Shown: positions 1-9,047 of the stretch, piece by piece
Numbering within the stretch: the first letter of the stretch is position 1
Layout: each line of letters starts with the position of its first letter
Assembly: GCA_027575765.1 (NCBI GenBank)
Contig: JANBPT010001358.1
Span: 1-10,120 of the forward strand
Source of the DNA: Tieghemiomyces parasiticus
Lineage: Eukaryota; Kickxellomycota; Dimargaritomycetes; Dimargaritales; Dimargaritaceae
Length of the DNA: 10,120 bases
Reading direction: 5' to 3'
Made by a program: the position numbers and the translations under genes
The notes under the pieces: generated by a model
Seen by the model: only the letters and a program-made list of their open reading frames with translations
Told to the model about the DNA's origin: nothing
Database searches by the model: none

Positions 1-2127
1 GTGGGTGGTTCGCTGGCGAAGGAACAAGCGTTGGAGATGAGGTCCGAGCGGGAGGTGACTAACGCTAGTACCAAAAATGTTGGGGAAATGGACGGTTAGA
101 AGCGGATATCTTTCAGCTGCAATTAAGCAGTCGGCGGGCGGAGTTATAGATAAAACCTTGTGTTTGCCTTTGGTAATTCCGACTGTGTCCCTTATAATAC
201 CCATGCTCCTCTATCGCCCTACCTTGGGGTTGGCGTAGCCGATGCCCAACACCCCCTCTCAATCGTATGCAGGCCCTTAAGGGCCAAGGTCAGCAGGGCT
301 GAGGACGGAGGCTCTGTGGTTGAGCACTGACACGCTATCGTCATGCCTCGTGCCCAAATTCTGCAGCGCCCACACCCCCGGCTGGTGGCACGCTACCACC
401 GTCGATTGGCTCGGATGGATGGATTATCGGCCAGCGGTCACTAGAATTCCCACTCGAACCGATGGCTATGGGGCTAGTCCAGAAGCCGGCAGCACGGCAG
501 CTACAGTAGCTCAGTATTAAGGCGGGGTCCTATCTGATGGTATTGACTGCACCTGGGGTTATTCAGGTGGACCAAAAGAGAGCTATGGACATTAACCCCT
601 AAGAGGGAACGATTCGATGCCAGGTCAGCCAGCCTGGATTATTCAGTAGGTTCTGCCTAGTCCGCGTCACAGCTGACTGTCTAGCTGGGAGGCCCTAGCC
701 CGTACCGCACGTATCGTTAGAGGAGACTGTAAAGTAATTGGGCTGACGCCTGGAGAGCTCAGATTTGTAACCGGTCTCTACATGTATGGATTGGGACGGG
801 GCCGCCTACAGGATATTCTACCTGCCCACTGAGGCTAGCGAGTAGTGCATAACGGTAAGCTTGTGCCACATTGCTGGTGACGATGGTGTTCAATAGGTAG
901 CTACTACTCCGCTCGGCGTTCCCCTGAAGGCCGGCCGCGATGGCGAGCTGGCGGTGGTACTGGTCGTTCGTGACGGTGTGCGAGATCCAGCCGTGTACGC
1001 CGCTATGCAGCTTTCAGCCCTGGCGTAGGACGGTATCGATGTCAGTAAGGGAAGCGTGACGGGCCTGACTTGGCACCTCACCAACTAGCTAGGACTCGCC
1101 ATCTAGAAGGACTCGTAATCCTGCCTTTGTCGAGTCTCTTAATACTATCTGCTGAGTGTTCAAACCGGAGTCTATCTTCGAGAGGGCTACGATCGGTATG
1201 CAAGTGGACTGTTCCGCTATAGATGGTGGTGCAACCCGAGACGGAAGCTTCCACCAGCGCAGTAAATTCAGAACAAATGCCCATGGTTGTACAGTCTTAA
1301 AACCGGGGCCATTATCAGGGACTTGCGCATGACGGTTGGCAAAGGTGCGCCGAGACTCTAAAGTTGGCCTTGGTAAAGAATTCGAAGAGGATATTCTTTT
1401 AAAGGAAATTGCAACTCTATAGAGTACTGTATTAAGCAACATGTCGTATTGGACTCCCATTAGCTTCGAGCACCAAACCCAAAACCCGGGACCTCCAGCT
1501 CTAGCTTGTCCGCCGTTTTCAACCCACCCGTGCTTCGGTCAACGTCCTAATGACCAGTGTAGTGGGGCGGTTAGAATTATTAATCGAACCCTAATTGGCA
1601 GGAGAACCTGGCCAACTTGGCGTTTAGTACGTCACGGTTCCCAATGGGTCCACCGATTCCGCGGAAAGCTCAGGCGCCGGTCATACGGAGAGACCGGGCT
1701 TTGATTGACATTGTTACCTAAAACTTGAATTCAGTCCCTTCCCGTCAGCCTGCTAGTCACTTTCCCTTGGCACCGCCCTACGGCGAGACCAGGTGCCACT
1801 TACTAGAACGCCTAACACCAGTCCGCACATGATGGAAGGCACCAGTTTGATTTCTAGGGTCGGTGACATAGTGAGCAAGGCGAGCCAGGTAGCTTGGACT
1901 CGATCAATGGGGCGGTACCTTAGTCGGCCTATTCACTCGGCCGCGCCTCGCCAAACTCCAAGCGGAAGTGAAACTTGGTAGCCGGAGGGGTTGCAGCAGT
2001 CATGGGGCGATGTACCAAGCGTAAGCGCGAAGCGTCGGGGTCTGGAACCCTCGCGCGTGCCCGTGGGCGAGGCCGTCTCGTATAGTTGGCTCGGAATGGC
2101 CTGGCAGCCTTCTAGGGTTGAGAATGC
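1..2127. other. Intergenic stretch with no supportable gene
   Basis: I see no gene here. The open frames are short, in conflicting directions and with unbiased codon use, unlike ARP3 and the P450 further right, whose third positions are mostly G or C. The longest ATG-started frame is on the minus strand (1460 down to 1089, 123 codons). Its protein shows no motif I recognise, and a frame of that length is expected about once by chance in a window this size. Base composition is near even, and there is no tRNA, rRNA or low-complexity array. A small inverted repeat (arms CACCTG/CAGGTG, 550-569) is at chance level. Exons of a strongly split gene cannot be excluded by eye. Confidence 0.6.
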
Positions 2128-2129
2128 TT

Positions 2130-2428
2130 AGCCCGCCTCCCACCACCTTCGCCTTGGCATCGACGACCAGCGGCGTCCATCCCGTCACCCACGCCCACGT
2201 AGACCATCTCTCCTCACTGCCAAGTACCCATCGCGCCTAGGGCTAGACCCTCACAATTGGCACTGACACTGCTGCTGGTCTCGCAACGTCGTCATCTGTC
2301 CCCGTTTGTCCCCTTCCCTCTTCGTCTTTGGCCGTCACCGCATCTCCCATTCCCCCCTCTGTCTCTCTCTTGCTTAATAGCCTCCTTTCGTCCCTCTCTC
2401 TTAACTCACATCCACCGACCTTGCCACC
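2130..2428 (+). promoter_or_regulatory. ARP3 promoter and pyrimidine-rich leader
   Basis: The roughly 300 bases before the ARP3 start contain no ATG on the + strand. From about 2288 to the start codon they are dominated by C and T, with long tracts around 2351-2374 and 2382-2402. CT-rich blocks just upstream of the start are typical of well-expressed housekeeping genes in fungi. An inverted CCAAT (ATTGG, 2256-2260) sits about 170 bases before the start and could bind a HAP/NF-Y type complex; this is inference. There is no clear TATA box. The start itself has the full Kozak context GCCACCATG. Confidence 0.6.
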
Positions 2429-3736
2429 ATGTCCCGCCTCGCACCGGTCGTTATCGATAACGGTACGGGGTACACCAAGATGGGCTTCGCGGGAAACACC
2501 AACCCGCAGTTCGTCATCCCGACTGTCATCGCCACTCGGGACTCCGGCGCCGGCGGGGCCCCCAACGTGCCCAAGAAGCCAGCCTTCCTATCGGCGGGCG
2601 CCTCGGCATCCTCGCATCTGGCCTCCAAGCGTGGCATTGAGGATCTGGATTTTTACATTGGCGACGAGGCCCTGAGTCACACCAAGACCTATGCCCACTC
2701 ATACCCTATCCGCCACGGGACCATCGAAAACTGGGACCACATGGAACGCTACTGGGAGCAGAGCATCTTTAAGTACTTGCGCTGCGAGCCCGAGGACCAC
2801 TATTTTCTACTCACTGAGCCGCCGCTCAACCCACCCGAGAACCGCGAGGCCACCGCCGAGATCTTCTTTGAGTCTTTCAATATCCAGGGCATGTACATCG
2901 CTGTGCAGGCAGTCCTGGCCCTGGCCGCCAGCTGGACCTCGGGCAAGTCCACTGACCAAACTCTTACCGGGACCGTAATTGACGCGGGCGACGGTGTGAC
3001 GCACGTGATCCCCGTGGCCGAAGGCTACGTGATTGGGAGCTCCATCCGGCACATCCCCATCGCCGGCCGCGATATTACGGCGTTCGTGCAGCAGCTGCTG
3101 CGCGACCACCAGGAGATTGCCATCCCTCCGGAGGACTCGCTCGATATTGCCCGCCGTATCAAGGAGCAGTACTCGTACGTATGTCCCGACATTGTCAAGG
3201 AGTTCAAAAAATTTGACCAGGAACCCCACAAATACTTTAAGCAGTTTGACACAGTGAACAGCATCACCCAGAAGCCCTACACCGTGGACGTGGGGTTCGA
3301 GCGGTTCCTGGCCCCCGAGATCTTCTTCAACCCGGAAATCGTCAGCTCCGATTTCCTCACCCCGTTGCCTGAGGTAGTCGACCAGGTGATCCAGACCAGC
3401 CCCATCGACACGCGCCGTGGGCTTTACCGGAACATTGTACTGTCCGGCGGCTCCACCATGTTCAAGGACTTTGGTAAGCGGCTCCAGCGCGACATCAAGC
3501 ACATTGTCGACGGTCGTGTACACCAGAGCGAGGACCTGAGCGGTGGTCACCTCAAAGCTAAGCCCATCGATGTGAACGTGATCGCCCACAAGAAGCAGCG
3601 CCACGCCGTGTGGTTCGGTGGCAGCCTGATGGCCTGCACTGACCAATTCTACAGCATCAGCCATACCAAGGCCGAGTACGAGGAATACGGTCCCAGCATC
3701 GCCCGTCACAACCGGGTATTTAATTCACTGGCCTAA
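2429..3736 (+). CDS. ARP3: Actin-related protein 3 (Arp2/3 complex subunit)
   Basis: This encodes a 435-residue Arp3, the actin-like subunit that with Arp2 forms the template for new branches in the Arp2/3 complex, driving cortical actin patches and endocytosis in fungi. The actin fold is complete. The first phosphate loop is at residues 10-22 ([13 protein letters not shown]), the actin/actin-like signature at 127-139 ([13 protein letters not shown]), the second phosphate loop at 184-190 (IDAGDGV), the adenosine loop at 338-352 (LSGGSTMF...), and WFGGSLMA at 395-402. The C-terminal part around 416-435 ([15 protein letters not shown]) and the [13 protein letters not shown] block at 69-81 are Arp3 rather than Arp2 or actin features. 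A Gly/Ala/Ser-rich insert at about 39-66 makes it slightly longer than the animal protein (about 418), within the range for fungi. There are no introns. The start is set by a perfect Kozak context and by the family N-terminus. Third codon positions are strongly G/C. The second phosphate loop has Ala186 where Ser is usual. Confidence 0.97.
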   Translation: MSRLAPVVIDNGTGYTKMGFAGNTNPQFVIPTVIATRDSGAGGAPNVPKKPAFLSAGASASSHLASKRGIEDLDFYIGDEALSHTKTYAHSYPIRHGTIENWDHMERYWEQSIFKYLRCEPEDHYFLLTEPPLNPPENREATAEIFFESFNIQGMYIAVQAVLALAASWTSGKSTDQTLTGTVIDAGDGVTHVIPVAEGYVIGSSIRHIPIAGRDITAFVQQLLRDHQEIAIPPEDSLDIARRIKEQYSYVCPDIVKEFKKFDQEPHKYFKQFDTVNSITQKPYTVDVGFERFLAPEIFFNPEIVSSDFLTPLPEVVDQVIQTSPIDTRRGLYRNIVLSGGSTMFKDFGKRLQRDIKHIVDGRVHQSEDLSGGHLKAKPIDVNVIAHKKQRHAVWFGGSLMACTDQFYSISHTKAEYEEYGPSIARHNRVFNSLA

Positions 3737-4182
3737 TCGAGAAGTGCTAAAGAGAGGGACGAGGAGTCGGAAAGGTCCCCGTGGTCATGGGTGATCTCGT
3801 TCACCTGGTCGCATGGGTGTCTCTGCCCCCATCCACCTTGCGCCCCGTGCGAATCGGCGAGTGGCCACAAATTCCAGAAGCGTGCCACTTCCTCTCCATC
3901 TCTTTCTCCTTATCTTTCTCTCTTGTCTTCACTTGTGCGTTGTGCTAGCGGCTCTACCACAAATATCCCAATCTAACTACCACTTTGAAAAGTAAAACAT
4001 TATATTCTCCCAGGCATTCTTCCTAAACCCTTTAGAGTCGGAATTTCTGCATTTCTGGAAACCTGGTTATGGTGTTAAAAATCGGGCAAGTATTATTTCC
4101 GGCGCCTGCTGTCTAAATTTTATCCACTATCGAAATACGCATTGAAGTGGTTTAATCCAATGTGATCTGGTCGGTCCAGATA
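3737..4182. other. 3' flank of ARP3 with a pyrimidine tract
   Basis: No gene is supportable here. The ARP3 stop is followed by a purine-rich stretch (about 3738-3776), then by a strongly C/T-rich block at 3885-3936 that resembles the ARP3 leader. A 60-codon frame from 3813 is mostly a translation of that tract and is not convincing. No canonical AATAAA follows the ARP3 stop closely; an A/T-rich region at about 3970-4015 is the likeliest site for 3' end formation. The tract could be part of the ARP3 3' UTR or a promoter for an unannotated + strand transcript. Confidence 0.4.
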
Positions 4183-4788
4183 TCAGATCCTCCGCCAATC
4201 GCCCATGGTGGTGTGAGGAGGGCTATACCACCTCCGCACCCCTAGAGTCCACCCGACTACAAGAGGCCGAACAGTGAGAGGAGGATGCCCAACCCCATGC
4301 AGGGGTATAGTGGGAGTACTTACCTGAGACCAACTGACGCTTTCCCTTCCTTCTGCATCCCCATCTATTACCGTATATTCCCCCACAGGTCGAGTCACAT
4401 CAGCTAGCTTCTTACAACCGTATTCCGTCTCCGCAACTCTTAGTTCTTTTGGTACTTTATTAAGCATATCCAGGCGTACAACGCAATATCCCTGTCTAGC
4501 TTGTACTAAGGTCACAGGCAGCCTTGGTCGATCGCGTATATAAATCCCGGTGAGTAACTCGTCGGGACTAACTACTATTACTATTAAACCCACGCTGTCA
4601 CTCTCTTCGCTTTTTTCCCCTCTTCCGATTAACCCCTGCCTCCCAGGACCATACCTACTATAGCTCTGTTCGACGCAATGGGTACCAAACGTATCGCCTT
4701 TAACCAGGGGGCCATGTTCTGAAGTCTCTAGTTTCAGATTCCGAAGGCTTCTAAAACACCCTTTATAATTCCTCGCACTATGCCACAT
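4183..4788 (-). CDS. Uncertain open frame, possible exon or gene relic
   Basis: An open frame runs from an ATG at 4788-4786 to a TGA at 4183-4185, 201 codons; a stop lies 12 codons before the ATG. I recognise no family. The translation has a balanced amino-acid mix with no transmembrane stretch and no catalytic motif I can name. After residue 155 the DNA reads CAG|GTAAGT (4326 down to 4318), a perfect splice-donor consensus. A CTCAC branch-like site and a TTGTAG acceptor would give a 67-base intron (4257-4323), after which the protein ends five codons later at 4242. Against it being a normal host gene, third positions are near even, unlike the strong G/C bias of both neighbours. A frame this long is unlikely but not impossible by chance. 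It may be a lineage-specific gene, a decayed foreign or transposon gene, or noise. Confidence 0.25.
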   Translation of the reverse strand: MWHSARNYKGCFRSLRNLKLETSEHGPLVKGDTFGTHCVEQSYSRYGPGRQGLIGRGEKSEESDSVGLIVIVVSPDELLTGIYIRDRPRLPVTLVQARQGYCVVRLDMLNKVPKELRVAETEYGCKKLADVTRPVGEYTVIDGDAEGRESVSWSQVSTPTIPLHGVGHPPLTVRPLVVGWTLGVRRWYSPPHTTMGDWRRI

Positions 4789-5044
4789 GTTACTAACTAA
4801 AATAATCCATGGGTATGAGCCCAACTACCACATCGCTGATTAGCACCACCCCTACACGTAGTAGCTAAGGAGCAGTGCGTATAATTAGTAATATAATCGT
4901 TTACAGAAAAGAAGTGTGAGGCTGTGGATAGAAAATTGAGAGGATAATGTAAAGGTGGACTAGAGGGTTTGTCAAAGGCGGCGTTCGCTCACCAAAATAA
5001 AGGGTCGCGGAAAGGGGAAAGGGGCGGGACACCAAAACTACGGG
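4789..5044. other. 3' flank of the P450 gene
   Basis: This short spacer lies downstream of the P450 stop on the minus strand. It holds no gene. Just past the stop is a repeated GGAAAGG block (5010-5028, + strand), which on the P450 strand reads as two CCCCTTT units. No AATAAA is present in the sense orientation; the only copy (about 4996-5001) is on the + strand. Confidence 0.5.
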
Positions 5045-6715
5045 TTAAGCGGCGCAGAATTCCGCACGGAGCCAGGTACGACAGTGGAACTTGAGGGTAG
5101 ACGGCCGGAGGGTGACGAACTCGAGCCAGTCCTGGTGCATTTCGGCGGAGCTGGCGACTTCAAAATGGAAGAACCGTAGCAGGACAACGAGGATCAGACT
5201 CATTTCAACATAGGCCAAGTTGCGGCCGATACACTGGCGTGGGCCCAGTGAGAATGACATCAGCTTAACGAGGTTCTTCTCGCCTTCAGGTCCTAGGAAC
5301 CGTTCGGGTTGAAAGAGGTGAGGATCCTCCCACTCGGCGCCATGGTGATAGGCCATCAGGGACATGCCAACGTTGGTGCCCGCCGGCATATAGTGGCCAC
5401 CCAGGACGCGGCCACCCTCAGGTACCTCACGCATGAGCACGGTGGTAGCGCTCGGAGTGATTCGAAGTGTCTCGTTGATGATTGCCTCGACGAGCGGCAC
5501 CCGTTCCTTGATAGTAGCGTAGGTGATACCCATCATCTGTAGAAGTGCCAGGTTCAGCCCGAGGGGCCGCGGGGTGGTTGGGCAACCATCCTCGCCTCCA
5601 AACAAATCGGGCACTGGAAAACTCCGCACAACTTCGTCTTGGACCTTGCGGTAGAGGTTGGGGTGACGGAACAGATGGAGAAAGGTGAGGGTGAGCCCCG
5701 CCGAGATAGTCTCGGTACCAGCAAACATGGTGTTGATAGTTTCGACTGCGATTTGGACCTCGGTGAGTTTGTCATTGGTCTGCGGGTCCTCAGCCCGCAG
5801 GAGATTGGCCAGGATATCTTTCTCGGCGGCCTGGCGCTTGTCGTCAATCGACCGGCCGGCGGCGCAGTCGGCAGAGATCTCGTGGAGGGTGGCGCGCTTC
5901 TCGGTGATGCACTCGACAGCGTGGTCGTATAGGTTCTGAGTGTCTTGGCGCATCTGGCGGAACCCAAACTTGTAGTCTTTGAGGAACGGAAAGGCGCACA
6001 TAAGGGTGGCCATCATGCCGAACGAATGGAACCAGCCCACGATAGGATGGTCTGATCCCCGAAGTAGGCAGGCGTTGCGACCCAGAGCCAGCTGAGTGAT
6101 GGTGTCGAGAGTGGCGTAGTTGAGAAGGCTGAACAGGTCCACTACGGTGCCAGTCTCCCCATGCTTGGGGCCGGCTAATGCGGCCTCGGCAGCACAGCGC
6201 CCCGCAATGGTAAAAGCCAGGCCAGCAGCTCCATGTTCCAGCACCAGGCTTTCCATTTCACGAACAGCCTTGCGGGAGAAGGTGGGCTCCAGCTGGCGCT
6301 TCAGCTGCTTGTGCACGACGGCGTGCGGGGTGGTGAACATACCCGAGGTATACTGGTCGAGCCCGCGATACCAGATCCGGGCCTTAATATGGCTGTAGCC
6401 TTGATAAATCTCGCGGATACTGGCCCGGTCGATCACAGAAACGGCCTGGTGGCCGATCCGCACCACGGGGCCATAGAGCCGGTGCATCTCGGTGACCCAC
6501 ATATAGTGGCGGCCCATATAGAGTTGTGGGTGTAGCGCCGCCGGTAGGATACGGCAGAAGAACGGACCGGGCACGTGACAGAGCGGGGAGAGGAAGGCAT
6601 GGTAGACGACCCAGCTGGCGAGGGTGCCGAGGACAGTGGCAAGTAAGAGGCCCAGCCAGGTGATCTGGACGCCGACGGCCGAGCCAATCAAGGTAACGAT
6701 GGCGGAGTTTGCCAT
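5045..6715 (-). CDS. Membrane-anchored cytochrome P450 monooxygenase
   Basis: This 556-residue protein is a class II (microsomal-type) P450. It would use electrons from cytochrome P450 reductase at the ER to insert oxygen into an unknown substrate. A hydrophobic anchor spans about residues 18-42, followed by a proline hinge (HVPGPF, 47-52). A helix-C motif lies at 135-146 (HKQLKRQLEPTF). The oxygen-activating I-helix motif is AGTET at 332-336, ExxR of helix K is E415-R418, and PERF is at 470-473. The heme loop FSLGPRQCIG is at 488-497, with Cys495 as the iron ligand. All core residues are present, so the enzyme should be active. The GRNLAYVEM helix-L start resembles fungal P450s of the broad CYP65-like type, but I cannot assign a CYP family. 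A longer than usual loop (about 366-402) precedes helix K. There are no introns. The start ATG has A at -3 and G at +4. It converges on ARP3, and no other biosynthetic gene is adjacent. Confidence 0.95.
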   Translation of the reverse strand: MANSAIVTLIGSAVGVQITWLGLLLATVLGTLASWVVYHAFLSPLCHVPGPFFCRILPAALHPQLYMGRHYMWVTEMHRLYGPVVRIGHQAVSVIDRASIREIYQGYSHIKARIWYRGLDQYTSGMFTTPHAVVHKQLKRQLEPTFSRKAVREMESLVLEHGAAGLAFTIAGRCAAEAALAGPKHGETGTVVDLFSLLNYATLDTITQLALGRNACLLRGSDHPIVGWFHSFGMMATLMCAFPFLKDYKFGFRQMRQDTQNLYDHAVECITEKRATLHEISADCAAGRSIDDKRQAAEKDILANLLRAEDPQTNDKLTEVQIAVETINTMFAGTETISAGLTLTFLHLFRHPNLYRKVQDEVVRSFPVPDLFGGEDGCPTTPRPLGLNLALLQMMGITYATIKERVPLVEAIINETLRITPSATTVLMREVPEGGRVLGGHYMPAGTNVGMSLMAYHHGAEWEDPHLFQPERFLGPEGEKNLVKLMSFSLGPRQCIGRNLAYVEMSLILVVLLRFFHFEVASSAEMHQDWLEFVTLRPSTLKFHCRTWLRAEFCAA

Positions 6716-6867
6716 GCTGCGATAGGCGAAAATGTATGGGGGTGGCCGGCCCGAAAAAGGTAAATAAAATTAGCGGTAAGGGATGACGTAGCAATGGAAA
6801 GGGGACGGAGTGGCAAAGCTCGATGCGGCACATATGGTGGGGTCGCCAGGGGGGCCAGGTCCTGCCG

Positions 6868-6879
6868 TATATATATATA
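6868..6879 (-). promoter_or_regulatory. TATA box candidate for the P450
   Basis: Six TA repeats (identical on both strands) lie 152 bases upstream of the P450 start codon. The setting is otherwise G/C-rich, so the AT block stands out. A start of transcription some 30-100 bases further toward the gene would leave a leader of about 50-120 bases. The run could also be a simple microsatellite. Confidence 0.5.
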
Positions 6880-6898
6880 GTGCAGGCCACTGTGATGT

Positions 6899-6943
6899 GG
6901 AAGGGGGGGGGAGAGAGGGGGCCAGTGTAGAGGGTCACCCAAT
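6899..6943 (-). promoter_or_regulatory. Polypyrimidine block and inverted CCAAT of the P450 promoter
   Basis: Read on the P450 strand, 6899-6921 is an unbroken 23-base pyrimidine run that includes nine C in a row (6903-6911 as G on the + strand). It lies just upstream of the TATA candidate. A CCAAT on the + strand at 6939-6943, inverted relative to the P450, lies about 225 bases before the start. CT blocks and CCAAT sites are common fungal promoter elements; function here is inferred from position only. Confidence 0.35.
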
Positions 6944-7192
6944 GCCGCCGCGGGCTGAGGCATCCCGCTGGCAAGGAGCTTCTGGACACAACTGGGAGGG
7001 CGAAGGCGACATCCCCGAATTTAACCCATCAGGAATGGGGAGGCTTTCCGGTAGCTTAAAGATTAAGGTGCCTTCCTTCCACTTCAGGCAGGCAATCATC
7101 CGTACATCCTATGCTGTTTCTAGTTGTCCCCAGCCACGGCCTTTCGCCCAACGAGCACGATACTAAGCGCCAGGGAAAAGGTTGTGCGGATG

Positions 7193-7216
7193 CCCCTCTC
7201 CCCTCGCCCCTCGCCC
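7193..7216. repeat. 7-bp tandem repeat CCCCTCK, three full units and a partial
   Basis: Units begin at 7193, 7200 and 7207 (CCCCTCT, CCCCTCG, CCCCTCG), with a fourth broken off after CCC at 7214. Each contains CCCCT, the core of the stress-response element bound by Msn2/Msn4-type zinc-finger factors in yeasts. The array sits about 480 bases upstream of the P450 start, at a distance where an upstream activating sequence would be plausible. The surroundings (7191-7312) are also C-rich. Confidence 0.6.
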
Positions 7217-9047
7217 GGTACCCAATGACCGGCAGACTTTTGACCCCCGCCGTGCCTCCTCTCTCACTCCTGCCCTCCGCCCGCCGTGACGGATCGCCTC
7301 TGCCTCAGTGGGAGAGTGTCCAACAGTGGCGGGGAAATATTAGGCGACCCCGAATGTCTTTACATTAAAATAGCATAGCCGCGCCAGGTATTCCCAACGC
7401 GTCGGACAGCTTGCTGCCCGGGCAAATCCCGGAAGCGGAACCATTGGCGTCGAATATTTGATAGTAGTGGGCAGCGACACATCACATTGATAATTGGGTA
7501 GATATGAAGAGTACGTGGGTCACTAGTGGCCGGAAGCCGCCATTAGTGGCGCCCAAGCTTGTTCTTGGTCTTTGGGAACAAAGGACACCAGTGCCAGGCC
7601 GAAAGTTGCGAAATCTGATCATGAATACTGGGGCTCTGGTTCAGAGTCAGCGTCTTCCCCTCGTGGGGCGTTGGTACACCATAGTCTAATCTCCAGCCAT
7701 ACAAATGCAGATTCATCGCCTCCATTACACTATGCATGCATACGGAAGCACACCGCTTCCAGTATCAAGACCACCAGTGAGAGTACTGGTGGCTAAGGTG
7801 GAAGTAAACTATAAAAGTGATACTTGGAACGATGATGCTGCAATCGATCCCCTTCTACACGCCCACCGAACCAATCGGCGGAGACTATACCGCTCTTCAC
7901 TGAAGAGCACTCTATACCCACCAGTAATGTCCGGCCACGGAGGATGTATTGAAGGACGCCTGGTACAGTTCTTACCCCAGCTAGGACGTTGACTGTCGGC
8001 TACCCAAAGCTTGGGCTGTCCCAGAGTGTCTCAAATGATCACATTATCAGAGAGGCCGATTTTCTAAAACGACGCCTTATAAAGGGCGACTATCACATGC
8101 TCTCCCACGGCCGTTCTCACTAGGTTGATGGGCCAGGTTAGTTTATTCGCAACTACCAGAGGGACGATCGGCCTTTTCGATACAGCCACCACAAAGTAAG
8201 AGCCATTCTAACGTTTAAGATCCGGACGAGGAGATTGTCAACTGGCCAGGTTCGCCAGGAATGTGAAGTCGAGGTGGTGCCCTATTTTATAACCATACCT
8301 TTCCAACAAAATTTTTGGGGTAAGTTTTCCGTCAACATTGTAGCCAACAGTGATGCTACCGGATTCTAATACCCGTGCGATTCCGGGCCTCTACCTTGTT
8401 GATAATGAACACTGAATCAGTACAACAAGGCAGCTGTAATCCTCAGTACAGATGAAAAGACGGTTGTTAAGGGCACAACAGAGGTTAGAGCTTCGATTAC
8501 TCCTTTCTAACCTGTAATAAATCTCCTGCTGTGCTACTTCCTGTATTGGCATCTCTCGACCGGGGTGGCCACCGTTCAGTAGGCTAATCCCCCCGGCACA
8601 ATGTCACTCACGCGTCATGAACCAGGCCGCCCTGTAGCCCTGGGCCCATTACTTTCAGCCAACAAAAGCCTGATAACTGGCCGGATATTCACCGTGGTCC
8701 TACCCATTTACATCCAAAGTTTCTCACCCTTCTAATGGCGATCCGTGAGGGGAGGATCCTGATAGAAACATCCTCGATTAAATGGCACCGTGGAGAAAAC
8801 CATACTGTCAGGCAGAACCTCTCTCCACTAATCCACTATTTTTCTCTCGACCTTTAAGGGTGTCATCTAGAGCTTTAGTTACGACATGTACCAGAGTGAG
8901 ATAAAAACCTGGAGAAAATGAGCCACCGGGTGCTATTGGAAGTAAAAGCGACATTAAAAGTGTAGACCAGAAAAGCACCCTTGAAAGCCGGCAGAGGTCG
9001 AAGCCGGTAGTGCATTGGTTATTCCTCTGATGCCGCTTATGACGGCT

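Noticed and set aside
550..569. Inverted repeat CACCTG/CAGGTG as an operator
   Set aside because: Six-base arms with short loops occur every few hundred bases by chance, and no gene is adjacent.
1089..1460. 123-codon minus-strand frame with an ATG start
   Set aside because: Unbiased codons, no motif, no promoter-like leader; about one frame of this length is expected by chance in the window.
1441..1704. 87-codon + strand frame
   Set aside because: Its 5' end overlaps the previous frame and it shows no recognisable protein features; length is within chance.
2807..3709. 300-codon open frame on the minus strand inside ARP3
   Set aside because: It is antisense to a certain gene; strong G/C bias at third positions removes stops from this opposite frame, and the product has no family features.
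3813..3995. Small protein with a hydrophobic Leu-rich half, possibly a membrane peptide
   Set aside because: The hydrophobic stretch is merely the translation of a CT-rich DNA tract.
5554..5967. 137-codon frame overlapping the P450 on the same strand
   Set aside because: An out-of-frame reading of the P450, Arg/Ser/Pro-rich as expected for a shifted G/C-rich gene.
7833..7902. C/D-box snoRNA candidate (ATGATGC then CTGA)
   Set aside because: The C box is imperfect, there is no terminal stem bringing the boxes together, and no guide sequence can be tested here.
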